Source: Amycolatopsis palatopharyngis (GTDB lineage: Bacteria; Actinomycetota; Actinomycetes; Mycobacteriales; Pseudonocardiaceae). Taken from it: a DNA stretch of 56,200 nucleotides. Where the stretch lies: positions 1-56,200 of the forward strand of contig NZ_PQHZ01000043.1 of the NCBI RefSeq assembly GCF_003385185.1, given 5' to 3'. The notes under the pieces were generated by a model. The model saw nothing but the letters and a program-made list of their open reading frames with translations, ran no database searches and was not told where the DNA came from. This document shows positions 7,912 to 16,576 of the stretch, piece by piece; positions within the stretch are counted from its first letter, which is position 1; every line of letters starts with the position of its first letter. The translations under genes were made by a program, and so were the position numbers.

Positions 7912-9318
7912 TCAGTCCGCCTGCTCGGACCACCACTTCTTCCCGGCTTCGGGCAGTGTGGAGATCGGGTCGTAGTAGGGGTACTTGCGCTGCAGCGCTT
8001 CCGGATCCTCCAGCTCGATGCCGGTGCGGTAGTTCTTGGTCCAGTAGGAAATACCCTTCTCGCGGTCGTACTCCGCGAGCTGGTGCACCCAGCGCTTGCC
8101 GACGTACGGGACGTCGCAGACGATCCTCGGGGTGGCATAACCCGGCAGGTAGCCCATGATCGCGTGCTGCAGCTCCTGTGCCTCGTGCACCGAAACCCGC
8201 CAGTGCTCGGAGTTCGGGATCATGTCGCACATGTAGAAGTAGTACGGCAGGATTCCGGCCTCGCCCTGCAACGCGAAGCAGAGGTCGAGCAGCTCGTTGG
8301 CCGTCGCGTTGACCCCGCGCATCAGCACACCCTGGTTACGGACGTCCCGGACGCCGACGTCGAGGGCCGTCCTGGTCGCCTCGGCGACCAGCGGGGTGAC
8401 CGACTGGGCGTGGTTCACGTGTGTGTGGATGGCGAGGTTGACCCCACGGCGGCCGGCCGTACCGGCGACCCTCGCGAGTCCCTCCACGACCTTCGGTTGC
8501 AGCCAGTGCTGCGGGAGACCGGCCAGCGCCTTGGTGGCGAGCCGGATGTCGCGAACGGTCTCGATGTCCATCAGCCGCATCAGGAACGACTCGAGCTGGT
8601 GCCACGGGACGTTGGCGACGTCGCCACCGGAGACCACGACGTCGCGCACCCCGGGCGTCCGCTTCAGGTAGTCGATGATGGCGTCCTGCCGGTCCACCGG
8701 CTTCAGCGACAGCTTGTGCTTGTCGACCTGCTCGGTGGAGTTCCCGACCAGGTCCATCCGTGTGCAGTGCCCGCAGTACTGCGGGCAGGTGGAGAGCAGT
8801 TCGGCGAGGACCTTGGTGGGGTAGCGGTGGGTCAGTCCCTCGGCCACCCACATCTCGGCCTCGTGTAGCGAGTCGCGCTCCGAGTGCGGGTGCGAGGCCC
8901 ATTCGGTCTCCCGGTCGCTGCGCACCGGCAGCATGTACCGGCGGATCGGGTCGGCGTAGAACGCCTCGGTGACCTTGCGCGGATCCGATCCCGCGTCCGT
9001 AGCCATGGTGTTGAGCATCTGCGGCGGGAGCAGCATCGACATCGTGGCCATTTCCCGCTGGTCGGCCTGCAGATCCTCGTAGAACCGATCCTCCAGCAGA
9101 TCGCCCATCAGCGCCCGCAGTTGCTTGATGTTGCGGACGCAGTGCACTCGTTGCCACTGCGCGTCGCGCCACTCCGCCTCGGTGACGTCCTGCCATCCGG
9201 GGAAGCGGCGCCAGTCGGGTTCGACCAGCTCCGTCCTCGCGTAGACGTACGGCTGCTCGGGGCCGGGCTCCTGACAGGAGCCGGCGGCAGTCGAGGCAGG
9301 TTCCTGGATCGCAGTCAC
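7912..9318 (-). CDS. kamA: KamA-family radical SAM aminomutase (lysine 2,3-aminomutase-like)
   Basis: 468 residues from GTG at 9318, 8 nt after AGGAG. Enzymes of this family use a [4Fe-4S] cluster, S-adenosylmethionine and PLP to move an amino group from C2 to C3 of lysine or a related amino acid. The cluster motif is Cys178-x3-Cys182-x2-Cys185 (CPQYCGHC). SGGD at about 230 is the SAM-binding turn. Asp365 and Asp402 match the substrate-ammonium aspartates. Lys408 in DVPYVGK matches the PLP lysine, although the usual Gly-rich PGGGGK loop is changed to PYVGK. The N-terminal 170 residues form the helical cap. No beta-lysine acetyltransferase lies nearby, so the substrate and use of the product are open. 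It diverges from an amidohydrolase. Confidence 0.85.
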   Translation of the reverse strand: MTAIQEPASTAAGSCQEPGPEQPYVYARTELVEPDWRRFPGWQDVTEAEWRDAQWQRVHCVRNIKQLRALMGDLLEDRFYEDLQADQREMATMSMLLPPQMLNTMATDAGSDPRKVTEAFYADPIRRYMLPVRSDRETEWASHPHSERDSLHEAEMWVAEGLTHRYPTKVLAELLSTCPQYCGHCTRMDLVGNSTEQVDKHKLSLKPVDRQDAIIDYLKRTPGVRDVVVSGGDVANVPWHQLESFLMRLMDIETVRDIRLATKALAGLPQHWLQPKVVEGLARVAGTAGRRGVNLAIHTHVNHAQSVTPLVAEATRTALDVGVRDVRNQGVLMRGVNATANELLDLCFALQGEAGILPYYFYMCDMIPNSEHWRVSVHEAQELQHAIMGYLPGYATPRIVCDVPYVGKRWVHQLAEYDREKGISYWTKNYRTGIELEDPEALQRKYPYYDPISTLPEAGKKWWSEQAD

Positions 9319-9333
9319 ATCTGCTCCTAAGCG

Positions 9334-9355
9334 TCGGGATAGCGTGAAATTATCC
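9334..9355. promoter_or_regulatory. Imperfect inverted repeat in the kamA/amidohydrolase gap
   Basis: GGATA and TATCC flank GCGTGAAAT just upstream of kamA on its strand. The arms are only 5 bp, so it is a weak operator candidate. The 150-base gap must hold divergent promoters; AT-rich runs lie at 9345-9400. Confidence 0.25.
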
Positions 9356-9470
9356 TGTCATAGAGCACTGCGAACGTAAATTTTGCCGTTATGCGGGTGT
9401 TATCTGTGGTGGTCACGGAGGCGGATCCCCGGTGTCGCGACGTCGTGGCCACCAGGCAGACTCTCCAGGT

Positions 9471-11090
9471 GTGAACAGTGACGAGCGCACAACGCTGCTG
9501 ACCGGCGGGCGCGTCCACACGCCGAGTTCGCCCGACGCCACGGCCATGGCCATCACCGGGGACACCGTCGTCTGGGTCGGGCAGGACGGCCCGGGCCGCG
9601 CGCTGCACCCGGACGCCGAGGAGATCGCATTGGACGGCGCCTTCGTCGCGCCCGCGTTCGTCGACTCCCACGTGCACGCCACAGCCACCGGCCTGCACCT
9701 GTCCGGACTCGATCTGTCGGCCGTACGCGGGGGCGCCGAACTCCTCGCCGCCGTCCGCTCGGCCGCGCGCCAGGGCGAGGTGCTGCTGGCCCACGGCTGG
9801 GACTCCTCGACCTGGGAGGACGCCCGGGTCCCGAGCCGGGCCGAGCTCGACCAGGCCGCGGGGGACACGCCGGTGTACCTCAGCCGCGTGGACGTGCACT
9901 CGGCGCTGGTGTCCACCGCGATGGCCGATCTGGCTCCCGGCACCCGCTCCGCGGAAGGGTGGTCCGACGACGGCCCGCTGACCAGACAGGCCCACCACCT
10001 GGTGCGGGCCGCCGCAAGGGCCGCCATCACCCCGTCCCAGCGTCGCGCCGCACAACTCGCCTTTCTGCGCACCGCCGCCGCTCGCGGCATCGCGACCGTG
10101 CACGAGTGCGCGGGTCCGGACATCTCCGGCGTGGACGACCTCACCGCACTGCTGGACCTGGCCGAGGACCCGGACCTGCCCGCCGTGGTCGGCTACTGGG
10201 GCGAGATCGGTGCCGTCGACCTCGCGGCCCGCCTCGGCCTGCCTGGACTCGCGGGTGACCTCTTCGTCGACGGCTCGCTCGGCTCGCACACCGCCGCACT
10301 CTGTGCCACCTACACCGACCTTCCGCACACCGCAGGCGCCCGCTACCTCGACGCCAGGACGATCGCGGACCACGTCGTCAGCTGCACGGAAGCAGGGCTG
10401 CAGGCAGGCTTCCACGTCATCGGCGACGACGCCGTCGGCGAGGTAGTCCGCGGATTCCAGCTCGCCGAGCAGGCCATCGGCAGCCGCGCCCTCGCAGGCC
10501 GCCGCCACCGGCTCGAACACCTCGAGATGATCGACGCGGAACAGGCACGCATCCTCGCGAGCTGGGGAGTGGTGGCCTCGGTGCAGCCACTGTTCGACGC
10601 GGCCTGGGGCGGCACCTCGGGGATGTACGCCGAACGGCTCGGCGCGCGGCGCGCGGGCGGACTCAACCCGTTCTCCACGCTCGCCGCGCAGGGCATGCCG
10701 CTGGCGCTCGGCTCCGATGCTCCGGTGACGCCCCTCGACCCCTGGGCGAGCGTCCGTGCGGCCGTGCACCACAGAACCCCAGGGGCAGGGCTCTCCCCGC
10801 GCGCCGCCTTCACCGCGCACACCAGGGGCGGGCACCGGGCCGCGGGCACAGCCGACGGCACGACCGGAAGTCTCGTTCCCGGCGCACCCGCGCACTACGC
10901 GATCTGGGCGGCCGCCGATCTCGTCGTCGCCGGTTCGGACGAACGGGTACAGCGCTGGTCCACCGACCCGCGCTCCGGAGTGCCCGGCCTGCCCGCGCTC
11001 GAGCCGGGTACCGACCTGCCACGATGCCTGCGGACGGTACGCGCGGGCCGGATCATCCACGACGAGTTCGCCGTGGCCGGGCGAGCGTGA
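9471..11090 (+). CDS. Amidohydrolase family protein (YtcJ-like)
   Basis: About 539 residues from GTG at 9471; GTG at 9432 is an alternative, but the conserved part starts at TTLLTGGRVHTP. It belongs to the amidohydrolase-3 group of metal-dependent hydrolases. The metal-binding first strand is FVDSHVHATATGLHL; later landmarks are FVDGSLGSHTAAL, HVIGDDAV, HRLEHLEMID and LALGSDAPVTPLDPW, with the final aspartate. The substrate is unknown for most members. Its stop overlaps the start of lnt (GTGA at 11087-11090), so the two are translationally coupled; this says more about shared expression than about shared chemistry. Confidence 0.85.
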   Translation: MNSDERTTLLTGGRVHTPSSPDATAMAITGDTVVWVGQDGPGRALHPDAEEIALDGAFVAPAFVDSHVHATATGLHLSGLDLSAVRGGAELLAAVRSAARQGEVLLAHGWDSSTWEDARVPSRAELDQAAGDTPVYLSRVDVHSALVSTAMADLAPGTRSAEGWSDDGPLTRQAHHLVRAAARAAITPSQRRAAQLAFLRTAAARGIATVHECAGPDISGVDDLTALLDLAEDPDLPAVVGYWGEIGAVDLAARLGLPGLAGDLFVDGSLGSHTAALCATYTDLPHTAGARYLDARTIADHVVSCTEAGLQAGFHVIGDDAVGEVVRGFQLAEQAIGSRALAGRRHRLEHLEMIDAEQARILASWGVVASVQPLFDAAWGGTSGMYAERLGARRAGGLNPFSTLAAQGMPLALGSDAPVTPLDPWASVRAAVHHRTPGAGLSPRAAFTAHTRGGHRAAGTADGTTGSLVPGAPAHYAIWAAADLVVAGSDERVQRWSTDPRSGVPGLPALEPGTDLPRCLRTVRAGRIIHDEFAVAGRA

Positions 11091-12709
11091 GCACGACCGT
11101 GATCAGTGGCGCTGCCGAACCCGCACCGCCCTCGGCGACAGCACGTCTGCGACCGGTCGCCGCACGGCTGCTCCTGACCGCGCTGTCGGGCTTCGTGCTG
11201 TACCTGAGCTTCCCGCCGCGCCCGCTGTGGTGGCTGGCGCCGCTGGCCTTCGCCGGCCTCGGCCTGGTGCTGTTCGGCAGGCGGTTCTGGGCGGGCACGG
11301 GCTACGGCCTCGTGTTCGGGCTGGTTTTCTTTCTCGCGCACCTGGTGTGGATCCAGGACTTCCTCGGCGCCGATTTCGGCAGTGCTCCCTGGCTCGGGCT
11401 CTCCGCGGTCATGGCCCTCTTCGTCGCGGCCGCCTGCGGACTGATGACACTGGTCACCCGGCTGCCCGCGGCACCAGTGTGGATGGCGCTGGTTTTCCTG
11501 CTTCAGGAGAGCCTGCGATCACGCTGGCCGATCAACGGGTTTCCCTGGGGGCGGGTCGCCTTCGGTCAGCCCGAGGGCGCCTACCTACCGCTGGCGTCGG
11601 TCGGGGGAGCCCCGCTGGTCGGTTTCGCCGTTCTGCTCACCGGATTCGGGCTCGCCCGCCTCGCCGTCCTCTTCAGGGCGGGCCGGCGCGGGCCCGGCAT
11701 CCGCTGGGCCGTCCCGGTCGCGTGCACGCTGCTTCCGGTCGTCGCGGGCCTGGCGCTGTGGCCCACGATCGGTACCGAAGCACAGGCCGGAACCCGTTCC
11801 GTCGCGGTCGTCCAGGGCAATGCCCCCGACATCGGGCTCGGACTCCTCGGGCAGCGCGACGTCATCCGCCGCAACCACCTCGAGGCCAGCGCCGAACTCG
11901 CCCGCCGCATCCAGTCCGGTGAGATCCCTCGGCCCGACCTCGTGGTGTGGCCGGAGACGGCAACGGAGGTGCGCGGCGCGGACCCGGTGCTGGACGAGGT
12001 GGTCGACTCGTTCGGCACGCCGACCCTGATCGGTGCGCTGTACCGGTTGCCGACCGGGCAGGCGCAGAACGCCGTGGTCGAGTGGCAGCCGGATACCGGG
12101 CAGGGGCAGCGCTACGCCAAGCAGGAACTGGTGCCGTTCGCCGAGTACGTCCCGCTGCGGTCCATCGCGCGGCTGTTCACCCCGTTCGTCGACGACACCG
12201 GAGACATGCGCTCGGGTAGCGAACCAGGAGTAATCGACGTCGCGGACACCACCGTCGGCCTGGCCATCTGCTACGAGGCCGCCTACGACTACGTCTCCCG
12301 CGAGGCCACAGCGGCCGGCGCCGAACTGCTGATCGTCCCCACGAACAACGCCTGGTACGGGCCGGGGGAGATGAGTTACCAGCAACTGGCGATGTCGCGG
12401 GTCCGCGCCGTCGAGCACGGGCGGGCAGTGGTGGTGGCGGCGACCAGTGGCGTGAGCGCCATCGTCCGGCCCGACGGCAGCATCGGCGCCTCCACCGACC
12501 TGTTCACCCGGGAAACACTGCTGGAGGAAGTCCCGCTGCGGCAGGAGACTACCCTGTCAGATCGACTCGGTGCATGGACCGAGTACGTGCTGGTCGGGGC
12601 CGCGTTGCTGGCGGTGGCGAGCGGTATCGTGCTCTCCCGCCGCACCCGGCGTGCGAACGCCGAGAAGACCGACAAGAGTGCGGCGCGCGGCGCCGCCGAG
12701 GAGGGTTAG
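11087..12709 (+). CDS. lnt: Apolipoprotein N-acyltransferase
   Basis: 540 residues from GTG at 11087, overlapping the preceding stop. Lnt transfers an acyl chain to the N-terminal cysteine of lipoproteins on the outer face of the membrane. The first 220 residues hold about six hydrophobic helices (LLLTALSGFVLYLSF, PLWWLAPLAFAGLGLVLF and on). A nitrilase-like domain follows: VVWPETATE supplies the Glu, YAKQELVPFAEYVPLR the Lys region, and AICYEAAYDY the Cys. A last helix lies near residue 500 (YVLVGAALLAVASGIVL). In mycobacteria this domain is fused to Ppm1; here the same order is kept as two genes, with ppm1 starting 2 bases after the stop. Confidence 0.92.
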   Translation: MSTTVISGAAEPAPPSATARLRPVAARLLLTALSGFVLYLSFPPRPLWWLAPLAFAGLGLVLFGRRFWAGTGYGLVFGLVFFLAHLVWIQDFLGADFGSAPWLGLSAVMALFVAAACGLMTLVTRLPAAPVWMALVFLLQESLRSRWPINGFPWGRVAFGQPEGAYLPLASVGGAPLVGFAVLLTGFGLARLAVLFRAGRRGPGIRWAVPVACTLLPVVAGLALWPTIGTEAQAGTRSVAVVQGNAPDIGLGLLGQRDVIRRNHLEASAELARRIQSGEIPRPDLVVWPETATEVRGADPVLDEVVDSFGTPTLIGALYRLPTGQAQNAVVEWQPDTGQGQRYAKQELVPFAEYVPLRSIARLFTPFVDDTGDMRSGSEPGVIDVADTTVGLAICYEAAYDYVSREATAAGAELLIVPTNNAWYGPGEMSYQQLAMSRVRAVEHGRAVVVAATSGVSAIVRPDGSIGASTDLFTRETLLEEVPLRQETTLSDRLGAWTEYVLVGAALLAVASGIVLSRRTRRANAEKTDKSAARGAAEEG

Positions 12710-12711
12710 GT

Positions 12712-13491
12712 ATGGCGCAGGGGGCTCCACACGACCGGGGCGGGGAGAGTATCGAACCGGTACTGGTCGTGATCCCGACGTACAACGAGCGGGACAACCT
12801 CCCAGAGATCCTGCGGAGGTTGCACGAAGCGAACCCCTCCGTACACGCGCTGGTGGTGGACGACGGCAGCCCCGACGGCACCGGGGTGCTCGCCGACGAC
12901 CTCGCGGTCGCCGACGAACGGGTGCACGTTATGCACCGCTCGGAAAAGGCCGGACTCGGCGCGGCCTACGTCGCGGGTTTCCGCTGGGGCCTGGAGCGGG
13001 ACTACGCCACGCTGGTCGAGATGGACGCGGACGGCTCACACGCCCCCGAGGACCTGCCCCGCATCCTCGACGCGCTCGGCGACGCCGACCTCGTGCTCGG
13101 CTCCCGTTACGTGCCCGGCGGCAGTGTGGTGAACTGGCCGCTGCGCAGGCAGCTGTTGTCCAGGGGAGCCAACCTGTACTCCAGGATCGCCCTCGGCACC
13201 CATATCAACGACATCACCGCCGGCTACCGGGCCTACCGGCGTGAGGTGCTGGAGAAGCTCCCGCTGGACGAGATCGCCTCTCGCGGCTACTGCTTCCAGA
13301 TCGACCTGGCATGGCGGACCGTTCGTGCGGGGTTCACCGTCGTCGAGGTTCCGATCACCTTCACCGAACGCGAGATCGGTGAGTCGAAGATGAGCGGTTC
13401 CATCGTGCGCGAGGCAATGATCCGCGTGGGGCTCTGGGGCCTGCGCCACCGGCTCGACCAGCTGCGAGGGCTGTTCTCCCGCAACGGCTGA
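12712..13491 (+). CDS. ppm1: Polyprenol monophosphomannose synthase
   Basis: 259 residues from ATG at 12712, with GGAGGGTTAG as ribosome site. It is a GT2-family enzyme that transfers mannose from GDP-mannose to polyprenyl phosphate, making the donor for lipoglycan and protein mannosylation. VIPTYNERDNLPEIL and LVVDDGSPDGTG form the nucleotide-sugar site and EMDADGSH the metal-binding motif. SRYVPGG, ITAGYRAYRREVL and EVPITFTEREIGESKM match dolichol-phosphate mannosyltransferase (DPM1) type enzymes. It lacks membrane helices, so it may depend on Lnt for membrane contact, as in the fused mycobacterial protein. A strong hairpin terminator follows 9 bases after the stop. Confidence 0.93.
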   Translation: MAQGAPHDRGGESIEPVLVVIPTYNERDNLPEILRRLHEANPSVHALVVDDGSPDGTGVLADDLAVADERVHVMHRSEKAGLGAAYVAGFRWGLERDYATLVEMDADGSHAPEDLPRILDALGDADLVLGSRYVPGGSVVNWPLRRQLLSRGANLYSRIALGTHINDITAGYRAYRREVLEKLPLDEIASRGYCFQIDLAWRTVRAGFTVVEVPITFTEREIGESKMSGSIVREAMIRVGLWGLRHRLDQLRGLFSRNG

Positions 13492-13500
13492 CAGAAAAGA

Positions 13501-13537
13501 CCGAGGGCCCCGCACGGAATCCGTGCGGGGCCCTCGG
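13501..13537. terminator. Strong hairpin terminator between ppm1 and rbpA
   Basis: 18-bp perfectly paired arms starting CCGAGGGCCCCGCACGG, preceded by AAAAGA. It lies between convergent genes and can serve both. Confidence 0.85.
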
Positions 13538-13563
13538 CGTGGTGGGAGTCGGTCAGCGGGCGC

Positions 13564-13908
13564 TCATGCGGAGCGGGTCCGGCGCCCCTTCAGCTCGGCA
13601 AGACGCTCGTTGAGCAGGTCCTCCAGTTCGGGAATGGAACGACGCTCCAAGAGCATGTCCCAGTGCGTCCTGGGAGGCTTAACGTCACGCTGGGCAGGCT
13701 GACCGCCGTCAATGATCTCTGACTCGCTGCCGTGCAGTCTGCACTCCCACACCGACGGGATCTCGGCATCGTCGGAGAACGGCACCTCGAACTCGTGGTC
13801 CTTGGGACAGGCGTATCGCACGGTACGGCGCGGGGCTAGGTCGTGATTGCGGTCGGTTTCGTAGCTGACCGCTCCCAACCGGCTTCCACGAAGAACACGG
13901 TCGGCCAT
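13564..13908 (-). CDS. rbpA: RNA polymerase-binding protein RbpA
   Basis: 114 residues from ATG at 13908, ribosome site GAAAGGA. RbpA binds RNA polymerase and the principal sigma factor and stabilises open promoter complexes. It has the N-terminal tail (MADRVLRGSRLGAVSYETD), the beta core with a Cys at YACPKDHEFEVPF and a Cys at WECRLHG, the basic linker (KPPRTHWDML) and the sigma-interaction domain (LLERRSIPELEDLLNERL). Length and order match the family. Convergence with ppm1 is also seen in mycobacteria. A SigR-type promoter lies just upstream (13962-13987). Confidence 0.95.
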   Translation of the reverse strand: MADRVLRGSRLGAVSYETDRNHDLAPRRTVRYACPKDHEFEVPFSDDAEIPSVWECRLHGSESEIIDGGQPAQRDVKPPRTHWDMLLERRSIPELEDLLNERLAELKGRRTRSA

Positions 13909-13961
13909 GGTGGGTCCTTTCAGTCGGCTCGTCGAGAGCCAGGGCGATGCTCACCCTATGC

Positions 13962-13987
13962 AACGACCGGGGCGGTCCGGGGATTCC
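13962..13987 (-). promoter_or_regulatory. SigR-type promoter of rbpA
   Basis: On the minus strand GGAAT (13987-13983) and GTT (13964-13962) are separated by exactly 18 bases, the thiol-stress SigR/SigH consensus GGAAT-N18-GTT. The predicted start is about 45-50 bases before rbpA. The rbpA gene of Streptomyces coelicolor is a known SigR target. Confidence 0.75.
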
Positions 13988-14079
13988 CGCACCGGCATGT
14001 CGTTGCTCACGATGAGCTTCGTCACCCGTCGGCAACAGCTTCCTCTAGTAGGACGGAATTTCGCCTTCGGCGTGACGCC

Positions 14080-14111
14080 TTATCGCCCGTCTTCTTGGGA
14101 TTATCGCCCGT
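14080..14111. repeat. Paired 11-bp direct repeat upstream of rbpA
   Basis: TTATCGCCCGT occurs at 14080-14090 and 14101-14111, a 21-base period (two helical turns), about 100 bases upstream of the rbpA promoter. It could bind a protein dimer on one face. The rest of 13988-14130 shows nothing else recognisable. Confidence 0.4.
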
Positions 14112-14130
14112 ATGGGCTATCTAGCGCTAC

Positions 14131-14883
14131 TTAGGTCAGACGTAATTGCCCTGGGTGTTCCGAGTGGGGTCCAAGATCACCAAGCCGGAAGTGTGGGCGA
14201 CACAGGACCTGGTAACGCATTGTAGTTGTCTGGATATGCGAGCGTGGCATAGCTGAATCTTCAACATAACCTTCGGCGTCCGCAACTACGACCGTGTCAC
14301 CCGCCCGGAGGACCTGGCCGTCGAGAACCCTGGCGTTGAACCGGCCGGGCAGGCCGCACCAGCAGAGCACCTCGACCTGGACCGGTTGCAGCTCGTCGGC
14401 CAACTCGAACAGCCGTCGCGCCCCGGGAAACAGCTGGCTGCGGAAGTCCGTCGCGATACCGAAACAGTAGACATCCAACTGCACGTCGTCAGCGAGCTCG
14501 GCCAGTTGTTCCACCTGCTCAGGGGACAGGAACTGCGCCTCGTCGACGATCAGGTAGTCGACGTGCTGGCCCCGGGACCATTCCCCGCGGACCAACGCGC
14601 GCAGATCGGTGTCCTGACCCACCTCGAGGGCGTCGCGGGTGATGCCGATCCTGCTGCTGATCTGCGGCTCCCCGGAACGGTCGTGGCGGACCAACAGCAA
14701 GCCACGCCTGCCTTGCCTGGCGTGATTGTGGTCGATCTGCAGTGCGAGCGTCGACTTGCCACAGTCCATCGGGCCGTAACAGAACTTCAGCTTGCCGACA
14801 ACGGCACCGCGTCTGCGGTCGCCCGCGGCCGGAACCGAGGACAGTGCCCCTGCCGGGTCCAGCTCTTCATCAAGCGTGGTCAC
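14131..14883 (-). CDS. tdk: Thymidine kinase (type II)
   Basis: About 250 residues. It phosphorylates thymidine (and deoxyuridine) in pyrimidine salvage. The Walker A motif is YGPMDCGKST, the Walker B region LIVDEAQFLSPEQVEQL, and the lasso/zinc region holds CWCG and CRPHF, the usual four ligands. GTG at 14883 is chosen because no start codon lies closer to the conserved VGKLKFCYGPMDCGK; this gives an extra leader of about 33 residues. A start nearer the P-loop is not available in frame. The gene follows the MFS gene on the same strand with 83 bases between. Confidence 0.9.
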   Translation of the reverse strand: MTTLDEELDPAGALSSVPAAGDRRRGAVVGKLKFCYGPMDCGKSTLALQIDHNHARQGRRGLLLVRHDRSGEPQISSRIGITRDALEVGQDTDLRALVRGEWSRGQHVDYLIVDEAQFLSPEQVEQLAELADDVQLDVYCFGIATDFRSQLFPGARRLFELADELQPVQVEVLCWCGLPGRFNARVLDGQVLRAGDTVVVADAEGYVEDSAMPRSHIQTTTMRYQVLCRPHFRLGDLGPHSEHPGQLRLT

Positions 14884-14966
14884 GACGAGGCACCCTATCG
14901 GGCGGCGGTGGGCCCGGTTCGGAGTACGGGCCGTTAGCCACCCGTACCGGTTCGGGTACAGGTCGG

Positions 14967-16391
14967 TCAGACGACGGTGGGCTCCTGGTTGCCCGCAGCG
15001 GCGATAGCGCGTCGCACCGGCACCAATGCAACCAGCACAAGACCCACGACGAAGAAGACCGTCAGAGCGATGATCGCGTACCGGAAGGACCCGGTGGCCT
15101 GCCCGACCGCGGCGAACAGCAGCGGCCCCATCCACGACGTTCCCCGCTCACCGATCTCGTAGAGCGAGTAGTACTGCGCCTCCTTGCCCGCGGGAATCAT
15201 CTGGCTGTACAGCGACCGGGACAGCGCGTTCGTGCCGCCGAGCACCAAGCCGATACCGGCGGCCACGGCGTAGAACTGGAACTGCTGGCCCGCCTCCACG
15301 AAGAACGCCGCCCCGATCACCAGGATCCACACCCCGAGACTGCCGAGAATCGTCTTCTTCGCACCGAACCGGCGCGCGATCAGGCCATGCGCGACACCAC
15401 CGAAGTACGCCACGAACTGGATCACCAGAATCGTCGCGATCAGCACCTCGTCGGCGAACTTCAGCTCCTCCTTGCCGTACTGCGCGGACACGGTCACCAC
15501 AGTCGAGATGCCGTCGGTGTACACCAGATAGGCGCCAAGAAACGCCAGGGTCAGTGGAAACGCCCTCGCGGCCTTCACCGTGTCCCGCAGTTCCGTGAAG
15601 CCGGCCCGCAGCACCGAGGAACCGTGCTCCCTGCCGTGTGGCTCCTGGTGCTCGTGCAGCCTGCTCAGCGGAATCAGCGTGAACGCCGCCCACCAGATTC
15701 CCGAGGTCAGAAAGCAGATACGGACCGCCGTCGACTCGCTGACCCCGAACGCGTCCCGGCCTAGGTAGAACGCCAGTTGCAGGGCCAGCGCGACACCGCC
15801 GCCGAGGTAGCCGAACGCCCAGCCCCGCGACGAGACCGCGTCCCGCTCGTCCGGTGTGGCGATATCCGGGAGAAACGAGTAGTAGACGACTATCGAGGCG
15901 CCGTAACCGATGTTGCCGAGCATGTACAACACCACGCCCAGCTCCCAGTTGTCGCCCGCCACGAAGAACAGCAGGGCCGACGACACGGCGCCGAGGAATG
16001 CGAAGCCACCGAGGATCTTCTTCTTGCTCTGGCTGCGATCGGCGATCGCCCCGGTCACCGGCAACACGAGCACCTGGATGATCGTCGCGGCGGAGAGCAG
16101 GTATCCCCACAGCGACCCGGCCGGGAAGTGCAGGCCGAACAGCCCGATGTCGCAGTTCTGCAGGGTGCTGTCCCGCCCGAGGTCGTCGACACACGGGTTC
16201 GGGCCGTTGCGCGCGAGGTCGGTGCGCGCGTCCGCCGCGGCGACCGAACCCATGTACAGCGCACCGAACACCGTGATGACCGAGGTGAAGAAGGTCGAAT
16301 TGGCCCAGTCGTAGAAGTACCAGCCACGCTGCTCGCGCCTGCGGTCCCTGGCGTCGGCGGCGGGAGCCGGCCCGGACGGGATGGTGCTCAT
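14967..16391 (-). CDS. MFS transporter, UMF1/Atg22-like
   Basis: 474 residues from ATG at 16391, with AGGAG 8 nt upstream. The family-defining start RGWYFYDWANSTFFTSVITVFGALYMG is present, followed by a loop with two Cys (NPCVDDLGRDSTLQNCDIG) and about 12 hydrophobic segments. Landmarks include LPVTGAIADRSQSKKKIL (the MFS loop 2-3 signature) and SQMIPAGKEAQYYSLYEIGERGTSW. Members are proposed amino-acid or small-metabolite exporters; the substrate here is unknown. Translation ends just before tdk, so read-through is possible. Confidence 0.88.
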   Translation of the reverse strand: MSTIPSGPAPAADARDRRREQRGWYFYDWANSTFFTSVITVFGALYMGSVAAADARTDLARNGPNPCVDDLGRDSTLQNCDIGLFGLHFPAGSLWGYLLSAATIIQVLVLPVTGAIADRSQSKKKILGGFAFLGAVSSALLFFVAGDNWELGVVLYMLGNIGYGASIVVYYSFLPDIATPDERDAVSSRGWAFGYLGGGVALALQLAFYLGRDAFGVSESTAVRICFLTSGIWWAAFTLIPLSRLHEHQEPHGREHGSSVLRAGFTELRDTVKAARAFPLTLAFLGAYLVYTDGISTVVTVSAQYGKEELKFADEVLIATILVIQFVAYFGGVAHGLIARRFGAKKTILGSLGVWILVIGAAFFVEAGQQFQFYAVAAGIGLVLGGTNALSRSLYSQMIPAGKEAQYYSLYEIGERGTSWMGPLLFAAVGQATGSFRYAIIALTVFFVVGLVLVALVPVRRAIAAAGNQEPTVV

Positions 16392-16564
16392 GCCATGCTC
16401 CTGCGGCTCGTGATCGTCAGCAGAGCGGAGACTACTTGCCCTCGGGGGGAGAGGGGAGCGCGCAGCCCGATCAGCCACTGGCGCCGCAACCATGCGACCC
16501 CACCCGTGTGGGGGGTGATGTTGGTGATTTGCCTGGTTCTGTTGTGGCTGATGAGGTTGTTTCC

Positions 16565-16570
16565 TACTGT
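16565..16570 (+). promoter_or_regulatory. -10 hexamer TACTGT, leaderless start
   Basis: TACTGT ends 6 nt before the ATG at 16577; no ribosome site is present. A hairpin CCCCAC-CCGT-GTGGGG lies further upstream at 16498-16513. Confidence 0.5.
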
Positions 16571-16576
16571 TCAGCC

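Noticed and set aside
9327..11060. A 577-residue open frame antisense to the amidohydrolase
   Set aside because: Low-complexity Gly/Arg/Ala translation without motifs; the plus strand encodes a full amidohydrolase.
16498..16513. Hairpin CCCCAC/GTGGGG as an operator for the Rpf-like gene
   Set aside because: Short arms in GC-rich DNA are expected by chance and it is about 50 bases upstream of the -35 position.
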